In this document: positions 1 through 11,210 of the stretch, piece by piece
Numbering within the stretch: the stretch's first letter is position 1
Layout of the letters: every line of letters begins with the position of its first letter
NCBI RefSeq assembly: GCF_900182925.1
Contig: NZ_LT900024.1
Coordinates: forward strand, 1,922,001-1,986,000
Direction of reading: 5' to 3'
Length of the DNA: 64,000 bases
Origin: Psychrobacter sp. LV10R520-6
Lineage (GTDB): Bacteria > Pseudomonadota > Gammaproteobacteria > Pseudomonadales > Moraxellaceae
The notes under the pieces: model-generated
What the model saw: the letters and a program-made list of their open reading frames with translations, nothing else
What the model was told of the DNA's origin: nothing
Databases searched by the model: none
Position numbers and translations under genes: made by a program

Positions 1-11
1 TAATCAATCAA

Positions 12-3000
12 GTCGCACCTTTCACGGGTGCGTGGATTGAAACAAAACCGAATTGTCTGCAATAGATGTAATGAGGAGTCGCACCTTTCACGGGTGCGTG
101 GATTGAAACCCCATGCAATGGTAGCTTAATGGGTTACATGATGTCGCACCTTTCACGGGTGCGTGGATTGAAACACCTTTACTTTGCATAAGAGTAATGT
201 GAGATATGTCGCACCTTTCACGGGTGCGTGGATTGAAACACTTAATTCGTGGGCTTGAGTAAAAACTAGCTTGTCGCACCTTTCACGGGTGCGTGGATTG
301 AAACAATGCTAGGCTTATAAGCGCAGTTAAGATAAATAGTCGCACCTTTCACGGGTGCGTGGATTGAAACACCTTATTTAGTTATACTTTTTGTGCATAG
401 TCTGTCGCACCTTTCACGGGTGCGTGGATTGAAACACAGAGTGGGTTTTGAGCCAAGAGTTTTATAAGGTCGCACCTTTCACGGGTGCGTGGATTGAAAC
501 TATGAGCATCGTTAAATAGTTTACTGTTAGTCAGTCGCACCTTTCACGGGTGCGTGGATTGAAACATTCTATAACTGGATGTCATTTATTAAAAAGCCGT
601 CGCACCTTTCACGGGTGCGTGGATTGAAACTTTTGCGTTGATTGAAATAGTCATAATCTTATCGTCGCACCTTTCACGGGTGCGTGGATTGAAACAAAAA
701 GTATGAAGTATTAAAAAACATTATTAACGTCGCACCTTTCACGGGTGCGTGGATTGAAACTTGCCACTGCGTACAGTGGTCAAAGACTAAGAAGTCGCAC
801 CTTTCACGGGTGCGTGGATTGAAACCTGTGGCTTGGGTAATTTGTGCTGATACATTGAGTCGCACCTTTCACGGGTGCGTGGATTGAAACTTTATCAGTG
901 ATATCGACAGTGCGCGAGTTGACAGTCGCACCTTTCACGGGTGCGTGGATTGAAACCTCAAGTATCGCTACTAGGTCTAGCTTCTGTCCGTCGCACCTTT
1001 CACGGGTGCGTGGATTGAAACAAGCAAGGTGAGTTGTGAGGTGTGCGCGCTAATGTCGCACCTTTCACGGGTGCGTGGATTGAAACAAAAAAAGAAGATG
1101 TAAAAATGGTCAGGACGGTGTCGCACCTTTCACGGGTGCGTGGATTGAAACACGATAGCAACTTAATCCTTTGCGCAGTATCAGAGTCGCACCTTTCACG
1201 GGTGCGTGGATTGAAACATCATCAAGATATATAGGCCACTTATTGCTCGTGTCGCACCTTTCACGGGTGCGTGGATTGAAACTTTTACTGGTGACGACTG
1301 GTGGTTTTTGGGTTTGTCGCACCTTTCACGGGTGCGTGGATTGAAACTATCCATGCCAGCTCACTATCGGAATAGGCGATGTCGCACCTTTCACGGGTGC
1401 GTGGATTGAAACTTAAATATTTAGGTGGGTTACATGGATATTACGTCGCACCTTTCACGGGTGCGTGGATTGAAACGAAAGTTGACACCCTCATCAATAA
1501 CATGAGGGTAGTCGCACCTTTCACGGGTGCGTGGATTGAAACATAGACATAGAGGTTTCGATTTTTATTTCATTGTCGCACCTTTCACGGGTGCGTGGAT
1601 TGAAACTTGTCCTGCAAATTTTGAAGTCAATAGCTCCATTGTCGCACCTTTCACGGGTGCGTGGATTGAAACAATTAAAAGTAATAATTTAAGGCCACGA
1701 GACCAGTCGCACCTTTCACGGGTGCGTGGATTGAAACATAGCAACACTGGCAACAATAGCGCCTAGTATTAGTCGCACCTTTCACGGGTGCGTGGATTGA
1801 AACATGGCAGTAGAACCCGAACCTTTAAACGCGGTAATGTCGCACCTTTCACGGGTGCGTGGATTGAAACAATTAAAAGTAATAATTTAAGGCCACGAGA
1901 CCAGTCGCACCTTTCACGGGTGCGTGGATTGAAACTTTTGGTTTTCTGTCGCCCCATAAGTAATGGAGGTCGCACCTTTCACGGGTGCGTGGATTGAAAC
2001 TAAGAATACTTTTTACCGCTATCGTAGAAAGTGTCGCACCTTTCACGGGTGCGTGGATTGAAACTAGAAAGGTGGTACAAAAGGGATGGGGGGGGGTAAG
2101 TCGCACCTTTCACGGGTGCGTGGATTGAAACTCGGCAAGTCTTGTCTGGTTGCCTGCTTTTTTTGTCGCACCTTTCACGGGTGCGTGGATTGAAACAGGC
2201 CATGATTTAAAACAAGTTATAACTATTCGTCGCACCTTTCACGGGTGCGTGGATTGAAACTGGTCAAAACACTAACAACAATACCCGTGTTTTTGTCGCA
2301 CCTTTCACGGGTGCGTGGATTGAAACAACCATGTCTGACTGAACATCATATCTGTCTAGTCGCACCTTTCACGGGTGCGTGGATTGAAACAAAAGAGTGG
2401 CACAATCGGAAGAACTGATATTGTCGCACCTTTCACGGGTGCGTGGATTGAAACTCAGAATATCGATCAGACTCAGAAGCAGCATGGTCGCACCTTTCAC
2501 GGGTGCGTGGATTGAAACAAATCTTGCATATGCTTAGCGTTATCATTGTCGTCGCACCTTTCACGGGTGCGTGGATTGAAACCTCAAAGTCAAGTCATAT
2601 ATACAATCAATAGACAGTCGCACCTTTCACGGGTGCGTGGATTGAAACACCATTAACAGGAATACGCATGGAAACCTCGCGTCGCACCTTTCACGGGTGC
2701 GTGGATTGAAACATGATCTATCAGGGCATTGGCTCTTTTAAATCTGTCGCACCTTTCACGGGTGCGTGGATTGAAACTAATAAATCGATCATAACCACCC
2801 GTCTCGCTGTGTCGCACCTTTCACGGGTGCGTGGATTGAAACTATAGAAAGCAGGGCGTAATGCTCGTCACTGGTGTCGCACCTTTCACGGGTGCGTGGA
2901 TTGAAACGGTAGTGATAGCTAGCTCATCGAGCACGGACGGTGTCGCACCTTTCACGGGTGCGTGGATTGAAACATGACGCTTCCAGTCGCCTAAATGTTG

Positions 3001-4046
3001 CACATTGGTCGCACCTTTCACGGGTGCGTGGATTGAAACGGAACTGATGATTTAGAGCTTTGCGTTACAGAAGTCGCACCTTTCACGGGTGCGTGGATTG
3101 AAACTCCTGTTGTGTCTACCTTACAAACAAATAAATAAGTCGCACCTTTCACGGGTGCGTGGATTGAAACTCGGGCAATAAGTCGTGGCTCGCTCAAGTT
3201 TTAGGTCGCACCTTTCACGGGTGCGTGGATTGAAACATGACATATTGACTTTTACCGTGTCTTGGCTGGTCGCACCTTTCACGGGTGCGTGGATTGAAAC
3301 CATCCGTTGAGCTAAGGGGTGTTACGGTAATAGGTCGCACCTTTCACGGGTGCGTGGATTGAAACTAGCTATCTATTTCGCGTCTACCGCCATACATAGT
3401 CGCACCTTTCACGGGTGCGTGGATTGAAACATATTTGGATAGCATCCCTGTGGTGTCTTTTATGTCGCACCTTTCACGGGTGCGTGGATTGAAACGTGAG
3501 CTTTGCACCGATAGCATCATGCTTTAAGTCGCACCTTTCACGGGTGCGTGGATTGAAACCAGCCGTAAGAGGTCCCGCTATCAACAGGGTCAGTCGCACC
3601 TTTCACGGGTGCGTGGATTGAAACTTCGACAGTGAAGTCGGGTAGCATAGGCGTGGGGTCGCACCTTTCACGGGTGCGTGGATTGAAACAATGTCATCAT
3701 GTGCTAGGTCAATGCGTGTGAGTCGCACCTTTCACGGGTGCGTGGATTGAAACCAGTAACAAGTGACCACACCCATGTAAGCGCAGTCGCACCTTTCACG
3801 GGTGCGTGGATTGAAACTTTTGTCTACACAGCAGTCATAGTTCTTGAAGGTCGCACATTTCACGGGTGCGTGGATTGAAACATTAACATCATGCATAATA
3901 ATTTCCTAAAAATAGTCGCACCTTTCACGGGTGCGTGGATTGAAACAATGTCGTCAGCTCGTTGGCTGCAGATTTGTTGTCGCACCTTTCACGGGTGCGT
4001 GGATTGAAACGTGATGACATGGCGACGCATGATGTGCAAGAGGGTC
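12..4046 (+). CRISPR. Type I-C CRISPR array, leader-proximal block (62 repeats)
   Basis: I count 62 copies of a 32-nt repeat starting at 12, 78, 143 and so on to 3979, with spacers of about 32-35 nt. The repeat begins GTCGCACC, contains the hairpin arms CGCACC/GGTGCG and ends ATTGAAAC, which is the form known for type I-C systems. The ATTGAAAC end gives the crRNA 5' handle, so transcription runs on the plus strand and the leader should lie to the left. Only 11 bases precede the first repeat, so leader and cas genes are not visible. All repeats appear identical except the one at 3850, which has A for C at position 8. The final spacer (4011-4043) is followed by GTC and then an insertion sequence. 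Short ORFs here are only the repeat read in frame. Confidence 0.98.
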
Positions 4047-4058
4047 TGTAGTGGTCAA

Positions 4059-4883
4059 CTAATTTAGGACACCTGACAAGAGGTTTTGGTTAAAGTAGCG
4101 TCTCTCTTTTTCAGCTGGTGACAGATGATCATTGAAGCTGTGCGGTCTCACGGTTTGATAGTAGCCCCAAATATAATTACTAATGGCGCTCGATGCTTCA
4201 GCGATATCCTCGTAACCACCCTTTGGCATCCACTCGGTTTTGAAACTTCTAAAGAACCTTTCAGTAGGTGCGTTATCCCAACAGTTACCTTTTCGGCTCA
4301 TACTCTGCGTCATACCCTTACAGTCAGCTATGGCTTCAGCGAATTTCTCACTGGTGTAGTGCGTGCCTTGGTCTGAATGGAACAGTATGTTGCTCGGTTT
4401 AAATCTGGTGTGATACGCCATCTGTAGTGCTGAGCTTGTCAATATGCTATCAGGAGAGTCTGATATGCTAAAGCCTACGATACGACGCGCAAACAGATCT
4501 AGAACCACAGCCAAATAGCACCAGCCCCCTTTGATACGAATATAAGTCACGTCCCCCGTCCATACTTGGTTCGGTGCTGCTGGGCTAAAGTTGCGATCTA
4601 AGATATTGTCATGGATTCTATGTATTTGATCACAGTGCTTGTACTTGTGTGTCTTTAACTGGCAACTGATGAGCCCCATTTGCTTCATAAGCTTAGCAGT
4701 TAGGTAACGTGTCAGCTTAATACCATGCTCATTAACCAATATAGCGATAACAGTGCGAGCCCCTGCTGATTGCTTTGAGTCGTTGAATATTTGACGTATC
4801 AAAGCCTTTAGTTTGACACGTTCTACATCAATGGGCTTAGTCTGTATGCCATAGTAGTAGCTGCTTCTCACTACATCAAACAA
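4059..4883 (-). CDS. IS3-family transposase OrfB (DDE integrase domain)
   Basis: This frame encodes the catalytic half of an IS3 transposase. It has an HTH_21-like N-terminus and an rve integrase core with the DDE residues in WTGDVTYIRI, FHSDQGTHY and NAPTERFFRSFKTEW. The first ATG at 4883 is probably not the natural start. The same frame is open upstream through SKRLLLISKLAEQDKRLSKR, overlapping the end of orfA, so OrfB is expected as an OrfAB fusion made by -1 frameshifting at the CTAAAAGG run near the orfA stop. It is a close relative of the OrfB at 9956-10804, with many substitutions, so the two copies are not a recent duplication. Confidence 0.93.
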   Translation of the reverse strand: MFDVVRSSYYYGIQTKPIDVERVKLKALIRQIFNDSKQSAGARTVIAILVNEHGIKLTRYLTAKLMKQMGLISCQLKTHKYKHCDQIHRIHDNILDRNFSPAAPNQVWTGDVTYIRIKGGWCYLAVVLDLFARRIVGFSISDSPDSILTSSALQMAYHTRFKPSNILFHSDQGTHYTSEKFAEAIADCKGMTQSMSRKGNCWDNAPTERFFRSFKTEWMPKGGYEDIAEASSAISNYIWGYYQTVRPHSFNDHLSPAEKERRYFNQNLLSGVLN

Positions 4884-4936
4884 ATCACACAGCTTACGCT
4901 TGCTTAATCGTTTGTCCTGCTCTGCAAGCTTGCTTA

Positions 4937-5248
4937 TCAGTAGTAGCCTTTTAGACTGTCCGATGCCAACAGAGCTGAAGCCTTTTTTAAAATATCACGC
5001 TCCATTCTTAGACGCTTATTCTCTTTGCGCAGCTGTTGCAACTCTCGCTGCTCATCTGTTAAAGCCAAGCCTTGGGTTGGGGCAACGCCTCGCTGCTCTA
5101 GTCGATACTTTCGTACCCAGTTGTCTAGGGTCGATACACCAATCCCTAGCGACTCTGCCACTTCTGCAACCTTGCGCTTGTGATCAATCACTAAGCTGAT
5201 GGCTTCTAATTTGAATTCTCGGGTGTATTCTCTGCGTTTGGTAGTCAT
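4937..5248 (-). CDS. IS3-family OrfA (DNA-binding protein)
   Basis: A 103-residue OrfA. It has an N-terminal helix-turn-helix of the HTH_Tnp_1 type (EFKLEAISLVIDH, then AEVAESLGIGVSTLDNWVRKY) and a C-terminal leucine-zipper-like segment (ELQQLRKENKRLRMERDILKKA) typical of the family. It binds the terminal inverted repeats and regulates transposition. It ends SLKGYY just after the CTAAAAGG run where frameshifting into orfB is expected. A near-identical protein is encoded at 10834-11145. Confidence 0.94.
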   Translation of the reverse strand: MTTKRREYTREFKLEAISLVIDHKRKVAEVAESLGIGVSTLDNWVRKYRLEQRGVAPTQGLALTDEQRELQQLRKENKRLRMERDILKKASALLASDSLKGYY

Positions 5249-5312
5249 ACTAATGTCCTCTTTGAGTTAGTATAACCTCTTAAACACTGTCCAATTTTAT
5301 TATGCCACTACA

Positions 5313-8300
5313 GTCGCACCTTTCACGGGTGCGTGGATTGAAACTTTATCGATGCGGTGGTGGTGATGGCGCTTACCAGTCGCACCTTTCACGGGTGCGT
5401 GGATTGAAACTCGGCTGGACTTATTAAGCGCAGCTCGATAGCTTGTCGCACCTTTCACGGGTGCGTGGATTGAAACTAAATACAGATAAACATAATACCC
5501 AACAGGTATAGTCGCACCTTTCACGGGTGCGTGGATTGAAACAGATAAGGTGGCTGGAATAACTGGGGCGTTGGTGTCGCACCTTTCACGGGTGCGTGGA
5601 TTGAAACTTCATAAGCTCGTCACTTTTTACGGAGAGCTAAGTCGCACCTTTCACGGGTGCGTGGATTGAAACAATCCCGATATGTCACCCTTTGTTAGCT
5701 TGTAGGTCGCACCTTTCACGGGTGCGTGGATTGAAACCTTGGTGGACAACGTACTGTCATCGTCATTAAGGTCGCACCTTTCACGGGTGCGTGGATTGAA
5801 ACAGCTGTGTTCAGTGGCACAACCAACAGTCCAGACGTCGCACCTTTCACGGGTGCGTGGATTGAAACAATACCGCAGTCTAATGAAGCCAATGCCTTTT
5901 GGAGTCGCACCTTTCACGGGTGCGTGGATTGAAACCAAAACTATCTCCTTTGTTAATTTGATAAATAGTCGCACCTTTCACGGGTGCGTGGATTGAAACT
6001 CGGGCAATAAGTCGTGGCTCGCTCAAGTTTTGTCGCACCTTTCACGGGTGCGTGGATTGAAACAAAAAATTTTAGCTGGAGGGTGAAGGGGTTCAGGTGT
6101 CGCACCTTTCACGGGTGCGTGGATTGAAACCCAGTTTGGGTCAAAAGAAACTACTTTTCAATAGTCGCACCTTTCACGGGTGCGTGGATTGAAACTCTAT
6201 CGGCATTGGTGCTGTTGATGTACCAATGGGTCGCACCTTTCACGGGTGCGTGGATTGAAACTGATGGTATGGATGGTTCAGATGGTGCAATTGGGTCGCA
6301 CCTTTCACGGGTGCGTGGATTGAAACAAAAAGGGGTTGGCATTTATACTATTAAGGATTTGTCGCACCTTTCACGGGTGCGTGGATTGAAACCTGTCTTT
6401 TGTTCTTGGGCATCTAAAGTTTGCGAGTCGCACCTTTCACGGGTGCGTGGATTGAAACATCGCAAGCAAGCAGTAATGGTAGGCCTAACAATGTCGCACC
6501 TTTCACGGGTGCGTGGATTGAAACAGCTACAAGTGGGTAGGTAACTTATTTAAAGGGTCGCACCTTTCACGGGTGCGTGGATTGAAACTAAAAAGAAGGT
6601 AATGCAGAAAGCATTAAACGCTGGTCGCACCTTTCACGGGTGCGTGGATTGAAACTAGTTTATACAGTATTAAATACTAACCCTGTAAGTCGCACCTTTC
6701 ACGGGTGCGTGGATTGAAACTTTAAAAGTAGCTGGTAATTTTGAATCAGCTATGTCGCACCTTTCACGGGTGCGTGGATTGAAACTATAGAATATGATTT
6801 AGCTATGACAAATAATAAGTCGCACCTTTCACGGGTGCGTGGATTGAAACAGACCGTTGCTGATGATCCATGCAATAGCTGTAGTCGCACCTTTCACGGG
6901 TGCGTGGATTGAAACCGTCACCGATAAATACTGCTGCGTGGTTCACAGTCGCACCTTTCACGGGTGCGTGGATTGAAACATCTTCCCTAGATTGTTCATT
7001 GGCTTTGATTATGTCGCACCTTTCACGGGTGCGTGGATTGAAACACTTTGTCAGCGTCCATCAAGGCGTATGTTGTAGTCGCACCTTTCACGGGTGCGTG
7101 GATTGAAACGGGTAACTCCTCCAAACATTTACACGCCATATCTGTCGCACCTTTCACGGGTGCGTGGATTGAAACCTTATCTTTGCGAAAACCGCCATTT
7201 GCCGGATGGTCGCACCTTTCACGGGTGCGTGGATTGAAACTGAGCAATCATCCACAAGTTGACCTCTATTGCTGTCGCACCTTTCACGGGTGCGTGGATT
7301 GAAACTGCTGCGAGCTGTGCGTCGATGTTGTTGGCGTGTCGCACCTTTCACGGGTGCGTGGATTGAAACTTGAAATAAGACGCCATCAGATACGATGACG
7401 CGTCGCACCTTTCACGGGTGCGTGGATTGAAACTGTTGCATTAAACTGATAACCCTCAGCTTGCAATGTCGCACCTTTCACGGGTGCGTGGATTGAAACT
7501 TATCGCTTGCACTACCGAACGCGACAACGGCAGTCGCACCTTTCACGGGTGCGTGGATTGAAACAAGTAAAGTCGATGCTATTATTGAATCGTTAAATGT
7601 CGCACCTTTCACGGGTGCGTGGATTGAAACACTACCTGATGGTGAATTTACCAATGTTATTATCGTCGCACCTTTCACGGGTGCGTGGATTGAAACAGAA
7701 TCAAAATGTCGTGATATTGAAAAACCAACCAGTCGCACCTTTCACGGGTGCGTGGATTGAAACTGCCAGGGCCGCCGGGTCTAATTCCGTCAGGTGTCGC
7801 ACCTTTCACGGGTGCGTGGATTGAAACTTTTGGAACAATGATACCGACAAAGGCAGTGGTGTCGCACCTTTCACGGGTGCGTGGATTGAAACTTGACAAA
7901 CCATAGTCATGTTATTGCCGCCTGTCGTCGCACCTTTCACGGGTGCGTGGATTGAAACTCGGCTCGGCGCAGAATCCCCGCGCAAGCTTTGGTCGCACCT
8001 TTCACGGGTGCGTGGATTGAAACATTAAAGAAAACACCTTCACCCATAAGCTGATTGTCGCACCTTTCACGGGTGCGTGGATTGAAACAAAGGAGCGCGT
8101 AACGTATGACAAAATACTATTGTCGCACCTTTCACGGGTGCGTGGATTGAAACTTTTGTGGTTTGGTCTGCTGCATCACGCCCACCGTCGCACCTTTCAC
8201 GGGTGCGTGGATTGAAACAATCTATTAGAATCAATAGAACCATCGTTAATGTCGCACCTTTCACGGGTGCGTGGATTGAAACAAAGACAAAAGAAACAAT

Positions 8301-9943
8301 ATAAATCAGTTGAATGTCGCACCTTTCACGGGTGCGTGGATTGAAACGCTCCTACATCAGGGAACGGAATCCAACCGCCTGGTCGCACCTTTCACGGGTG
8401 CGTGGATTGAAACGCAGTGGCAGCGTTATCATTACGGACGAGGGGGAGGTCGCACCTTTCACGGGTGCGTGGATTGAAACCTGTGGGGCTCCGACTATGA
8501 CCGTCAAGCGGAGGGTCGCACCTTTCACGGGTGCGTGGATTGAAACGAGCCTAACGAGCGCTTTGGAGCTAAACAGCTGTCGCACCTTTCACGGGTGCGT
8601 GGATTGAAACGCAATACGTTGTGTATCATCTTTTACCTCACTAGTCGCACCTTTCACGGGTGCGTGGATTGAAACACAGAGGGGCGTCATATCAAAAGAC
8701 ATGGGCAGTCGCACCTTTCACGGGTGCGTGGATTGAAACCGTCCCGTACCAGGTCGGCGGCGGATTGCTGGGCGGGTCGCACCTTTCACGGGTGCGTGGA
8801 TTGAAACTAAGCCTGGCTTACAATCTTAAAGATGGCCTAGTCGCACCTTTCACGGGTGCGTGGATTGAAACAGTAGATGCGATATTTAGAGCAGTGGACC
8901 GCATCGTCGCACCTTTCACGGGTGCGTGGATTGAAACGCCCGCCAGCGCCGCAAGTACCACCGCCTCGAGTCGCACCTTTCACGGGTGCGTGGATTGAAA
9001 CTCACCCACCCCCAGCGTATATATGTCCACAGTGGTCGCACCTTTCACGGGTGCGTGGATTGAAACAAGTTCAGCTATGGTCGCAATACCACCCATTCGT
9101 CGCACCTTTCACGGGTGCGTGGATTGAAACATGCCCTCGCTTATTACCGTCAATGTCAAAGATGTCGCACCTTTCACGGGTGCGTGGATTGAAACATTGC
9201 TACCAAATGAATCACTGCGACTAGTGTGGTCGCACCTTTCACGGGTGCGTGGATTGAAACTTGCTCTTGGTTGTCGCAATCCCAATCAACATCGTCGCAC
9301 CTTTCACGGGTGCGTGGATTGAAACGCAAGAAGGTTTGAACCAAACTGGTAACTTTGAAGTCGCACCTTTCACGGGTGCGTGGATTGAAACAGTACCAGC
9401 GCCATCAACTCAAAAATAGAAGAGGTCGCACCTTTCACGGGTGCGTGGATTGAAACCTCACTTGGCACTTGTGGCGCTTGAGCTGCTTGAGTCGCACCTT
9501 TCACGGGTGCGTGGATTGAAACACAAATGGCTTACGTTCGCAGATGGAAAGAAGGTCGCACCTTTCACGGGTGCGTGGATTGAAACTAAGAACTTACCAA
9601 CACGTCCACCGGTAGTAAGTCGCACCTTTCACGGGTGCGTGGATTGAAACTTGTACTGAGCGCTCGACCTCTTGGCTGATACGTCGCACCTTTCACGGGT
9701 GCGTGGATTGAAACAAACCGATAGTAATGATATGGGAGAACTAGCAGTCGCACCTTTCACGGGTGCGTGGATTGAAACCCTGACCATAAAGAGATGATAA
9801 TGACGATTGGGTCGCACCTTTCACGGGTGCGTGGATTGAAACGTGACATGAAGTATGCGCAAGACTCATTGAATAGTCGCACCTTTCACGGGTGCGTGGA
9901 TTGAAACTAGTATTAGCGACAAGAAATCCAACGGACTACGGTC
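5313..9943 (+). CRISPR. Type I-C CRISPR array, middle block (71 repeats)
   Basis: The repeat resumes right after the first IS3 element at 5313 (the repeat split by it) and I count 71 repeats to 9876. The last spacer of the block is 9908-9940, followed by GTC and the second IS3 element. Spacers range from 32 to 36 nt, and all repeats I read are the canonical form. The spacer at 6000-6031 matches the first 32 nt of the spacer at 3171-3204. Several spacers, such as those at 6262-6294 and 7764-7795, read as glycine-rich collagen-like peptides. This block continues block 1; without the element they would be one array. Confidence 0.98.
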
Positions 9944-9955
9944 TGTAGTGGTCAA

Positions 9956-10804
9956 CTAATTTAGGACACCTGATAAGAGGTTTTTGTTAAAGTATCGTTT
10001 CTCTTTTTCTGCTGGTGGTAAATAATCATTGAAAGTATGCGGTCTCACGGTTTGATAGTAGCCCCAAATATAATCAATAATGGCGGTCGATGCTTCAGCG
10101 ATATCCTTGTAGCCGCCCTTTAGCATCCATTCAGTTTTAAAACTCCTGAAGAAGCGCTCAGTGGGTGCATTGTCCCAACAATTTCCACGACGGCTCATAC
10201 TCTGCTTCATACCCTCACAATCAGCTACTGATTCAGCAAATGTATGACTGGTGTAATGTGATCCTTGATCAGAATGGAATAGCACACCGCTTGGCATTAA
10301 GCGCGTGTGATACGCCATTTGTAGAGCACTAGCGGTCAGCACACTATCAGGGGAATCTGATACAGCAAAGCCCACCACACGACGGGCATATAGATCTAGT
10401 ACAACAGCAAGGTAACACCAGCCGCCTTTGATGCGGACATAAGTCACATCACCCGTCCAAACTTGGTTCGGTGCTGATGGGCTAAAGTTGCGATCTAAAA
10501 GGTTGTCATGCGTTCTATGTTCTTGATCAGCGTGCTTATACTTGTGTGTCTTTTGCTGACAGCTTTTAAGTCCCATTTGCTTCATAAGTTTACCTGCCAG
10601 ATAGCGGGTCAGCTTGATGTTATGCTCATTCATTAGTATGGCAACGATGCTGCGAGCGCCAGCCGATTGATTGGAGTCATTGAATATTTGACGAATCAAA
10701 GCTTTGAGTGTCACCCTCTCAAGGCTAATTGGCTTTGGCTTCAAGCCATAGTAGTAACTGCTTCTGACCGCGCCAAATAGGTCACATAACTTACGCTTAC
10801 TCAA
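9956..10804 (-). CDS. IS3-family transposase OrfB (DDE integrase domain), copy 2
   Basis: A 282-residue frame starting MSKRKLCDLFGAVRSSYYYG. The rve integrase core has its catalytic residues in WTGDVTYVRI, FHSDQGSHYTS and NAPTERFFRSFKTEW. It probably works as the C-terminal part of an OrfAB fusion, because the frame stays open upstream of the listed ATG into the end of orfA. It differs from the OrfB at 4059-4883 by scattered substitutions (for example RRIVGFSIS versus RRVVGFAVS), a clearly diverged member of the same IS. Confidence 0.93.
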   Translation of the reverse strand: MSKRKLCDLFGAVRSSYYYGLKPKPISLERVTLKALIRQIFNDSNQSAGARSIVAILMNEHNIKLTRYLAGKLMKQMGLKSCQQKTHKYKHADQEHRTHDNLLDRNFSPSAPNQVWTGDVTYVRIKGGWCYLAVVLDLYARRVVGFAVSDSPDSVLTASALQMAYHTRLMPSGVLFHSDQGSHYTSHTFAESVADCEGMKQSMSRRGNCWDNAPTERFFRSFKTEWMLKGGYKDIAEASTAIIDYIWGYYQTVRPHTFNDYLPPAEKEKRYFNKNLLSGVLN

Positions 10805-10833
10805 TCGTTTGTCCTGCTCTGCAAGCTTGCTTA

Positions 10834-11145
10834 TCAGTAGTAGCCTTTTAGACTGTCCGATGCCAACAGAGCTGAAGCCTTTTTTAGGATGTCGCGCTCC
10901 ATTCTTAGACGCTTATTCTCTTTGCGTAAGTGTTGCAACTCTCGCTGCTCATCAGTTAACGCCAGTCCTTGAGTTGGTGCAACGCCTTGTTGCTCTAATC
11001 GATACTTGCGTACCCAGTTGTCTAGGGTAGATGTGCCAATCCCTAAAGACTCTGCTACTTCAGCTATTTTTCGCTTGTGATCAATCACTAAGCTGATGGC
11101 CTCTAACTTAAATTCTCGGGTATATTCTCTACGTTTGTTAGTCAT
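10834..11145 (-). CDS. IS3-family OrfA (DNA-binding protein), copy 2
   Basis: A 103-residue protein with the same helix-turn-helix and coiled-coil layout as the OrfA at 4937-5248, differing at only a few residues (for example KIAEVAESLGIGTSTL). It also ends SLKGYY at the expected frameshift point. Role: inverted-repeat binding and N-terminal part of the fusion transposase. Confidence 0.94.
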   Translation of the reverse strand: MTNKRREYTREFKLEAISLVIDHKRKIAEVAESLGIGTSTLDNWVRKYRLEQQGVAPTQGLALTDEQRELQHLRKENKRLRMERDILKKASALLASDSLKGYY

Positions 11146-11210
11146 ACTAGTTTCCTTCTTTGAGTTAGTATAACCTCTTAAACACTGTCCAATTTAATTA
11201 TGCCACTACA

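Larger units (their letters stand above)
4047..5312 (-). mobile_element. IS3-family insertion sequence inside a CRISPR repeat (copy 1)
   Basis: A 1266-bp element with terminal inverted repeats starting TGTAGTGG at the left and ending CCACTACA at the right; similarity continues inward to a shared GGACA. It is flanked by GTC on both sides (4044-4046 and 5313-5315), a 3-bp target duplication typical of the IS3 family. GTC is also the first three bases of the CRISPR repeat, so the element has split one repeat. The transposase genes run against the direction of array transcription. Both reading frames look intact, so the element may still be mobile. Confidence 0.95.
9944..11210 (-). mobile_element. 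IS3-family insertion sequence inside a CRISPR repeat (copy 2)
   Basis: A 1267-bp element with the same TGTAGTGG / CCACTACA ends as the element at 4047-5312 and the same gene order. It is flanked by GTC at 9941-9943 and 11211-11213, the first three bases of a repeat. Site and orientation are therefore identical to copy 1. The flanking spacers differ from those around copy 1, and the transposase genes differ from copy 1 at many positions. The two insertions thus look independent rather than products of array duplication. Confidence 0.95.

Noticed and set aside
4125..5199. Plus-strand ORFs across the first IS3 element
   Set aside because: They are antisense shadows of the transposase genes, which carry all recognisable motifs on the minus strand.
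4047..11210. Possibility that the second IS3 copy arose by duplication of an array segment containing the first
   Set aside because: The spacers on both sides differ between the two sites and the transposase sequences are diverged.
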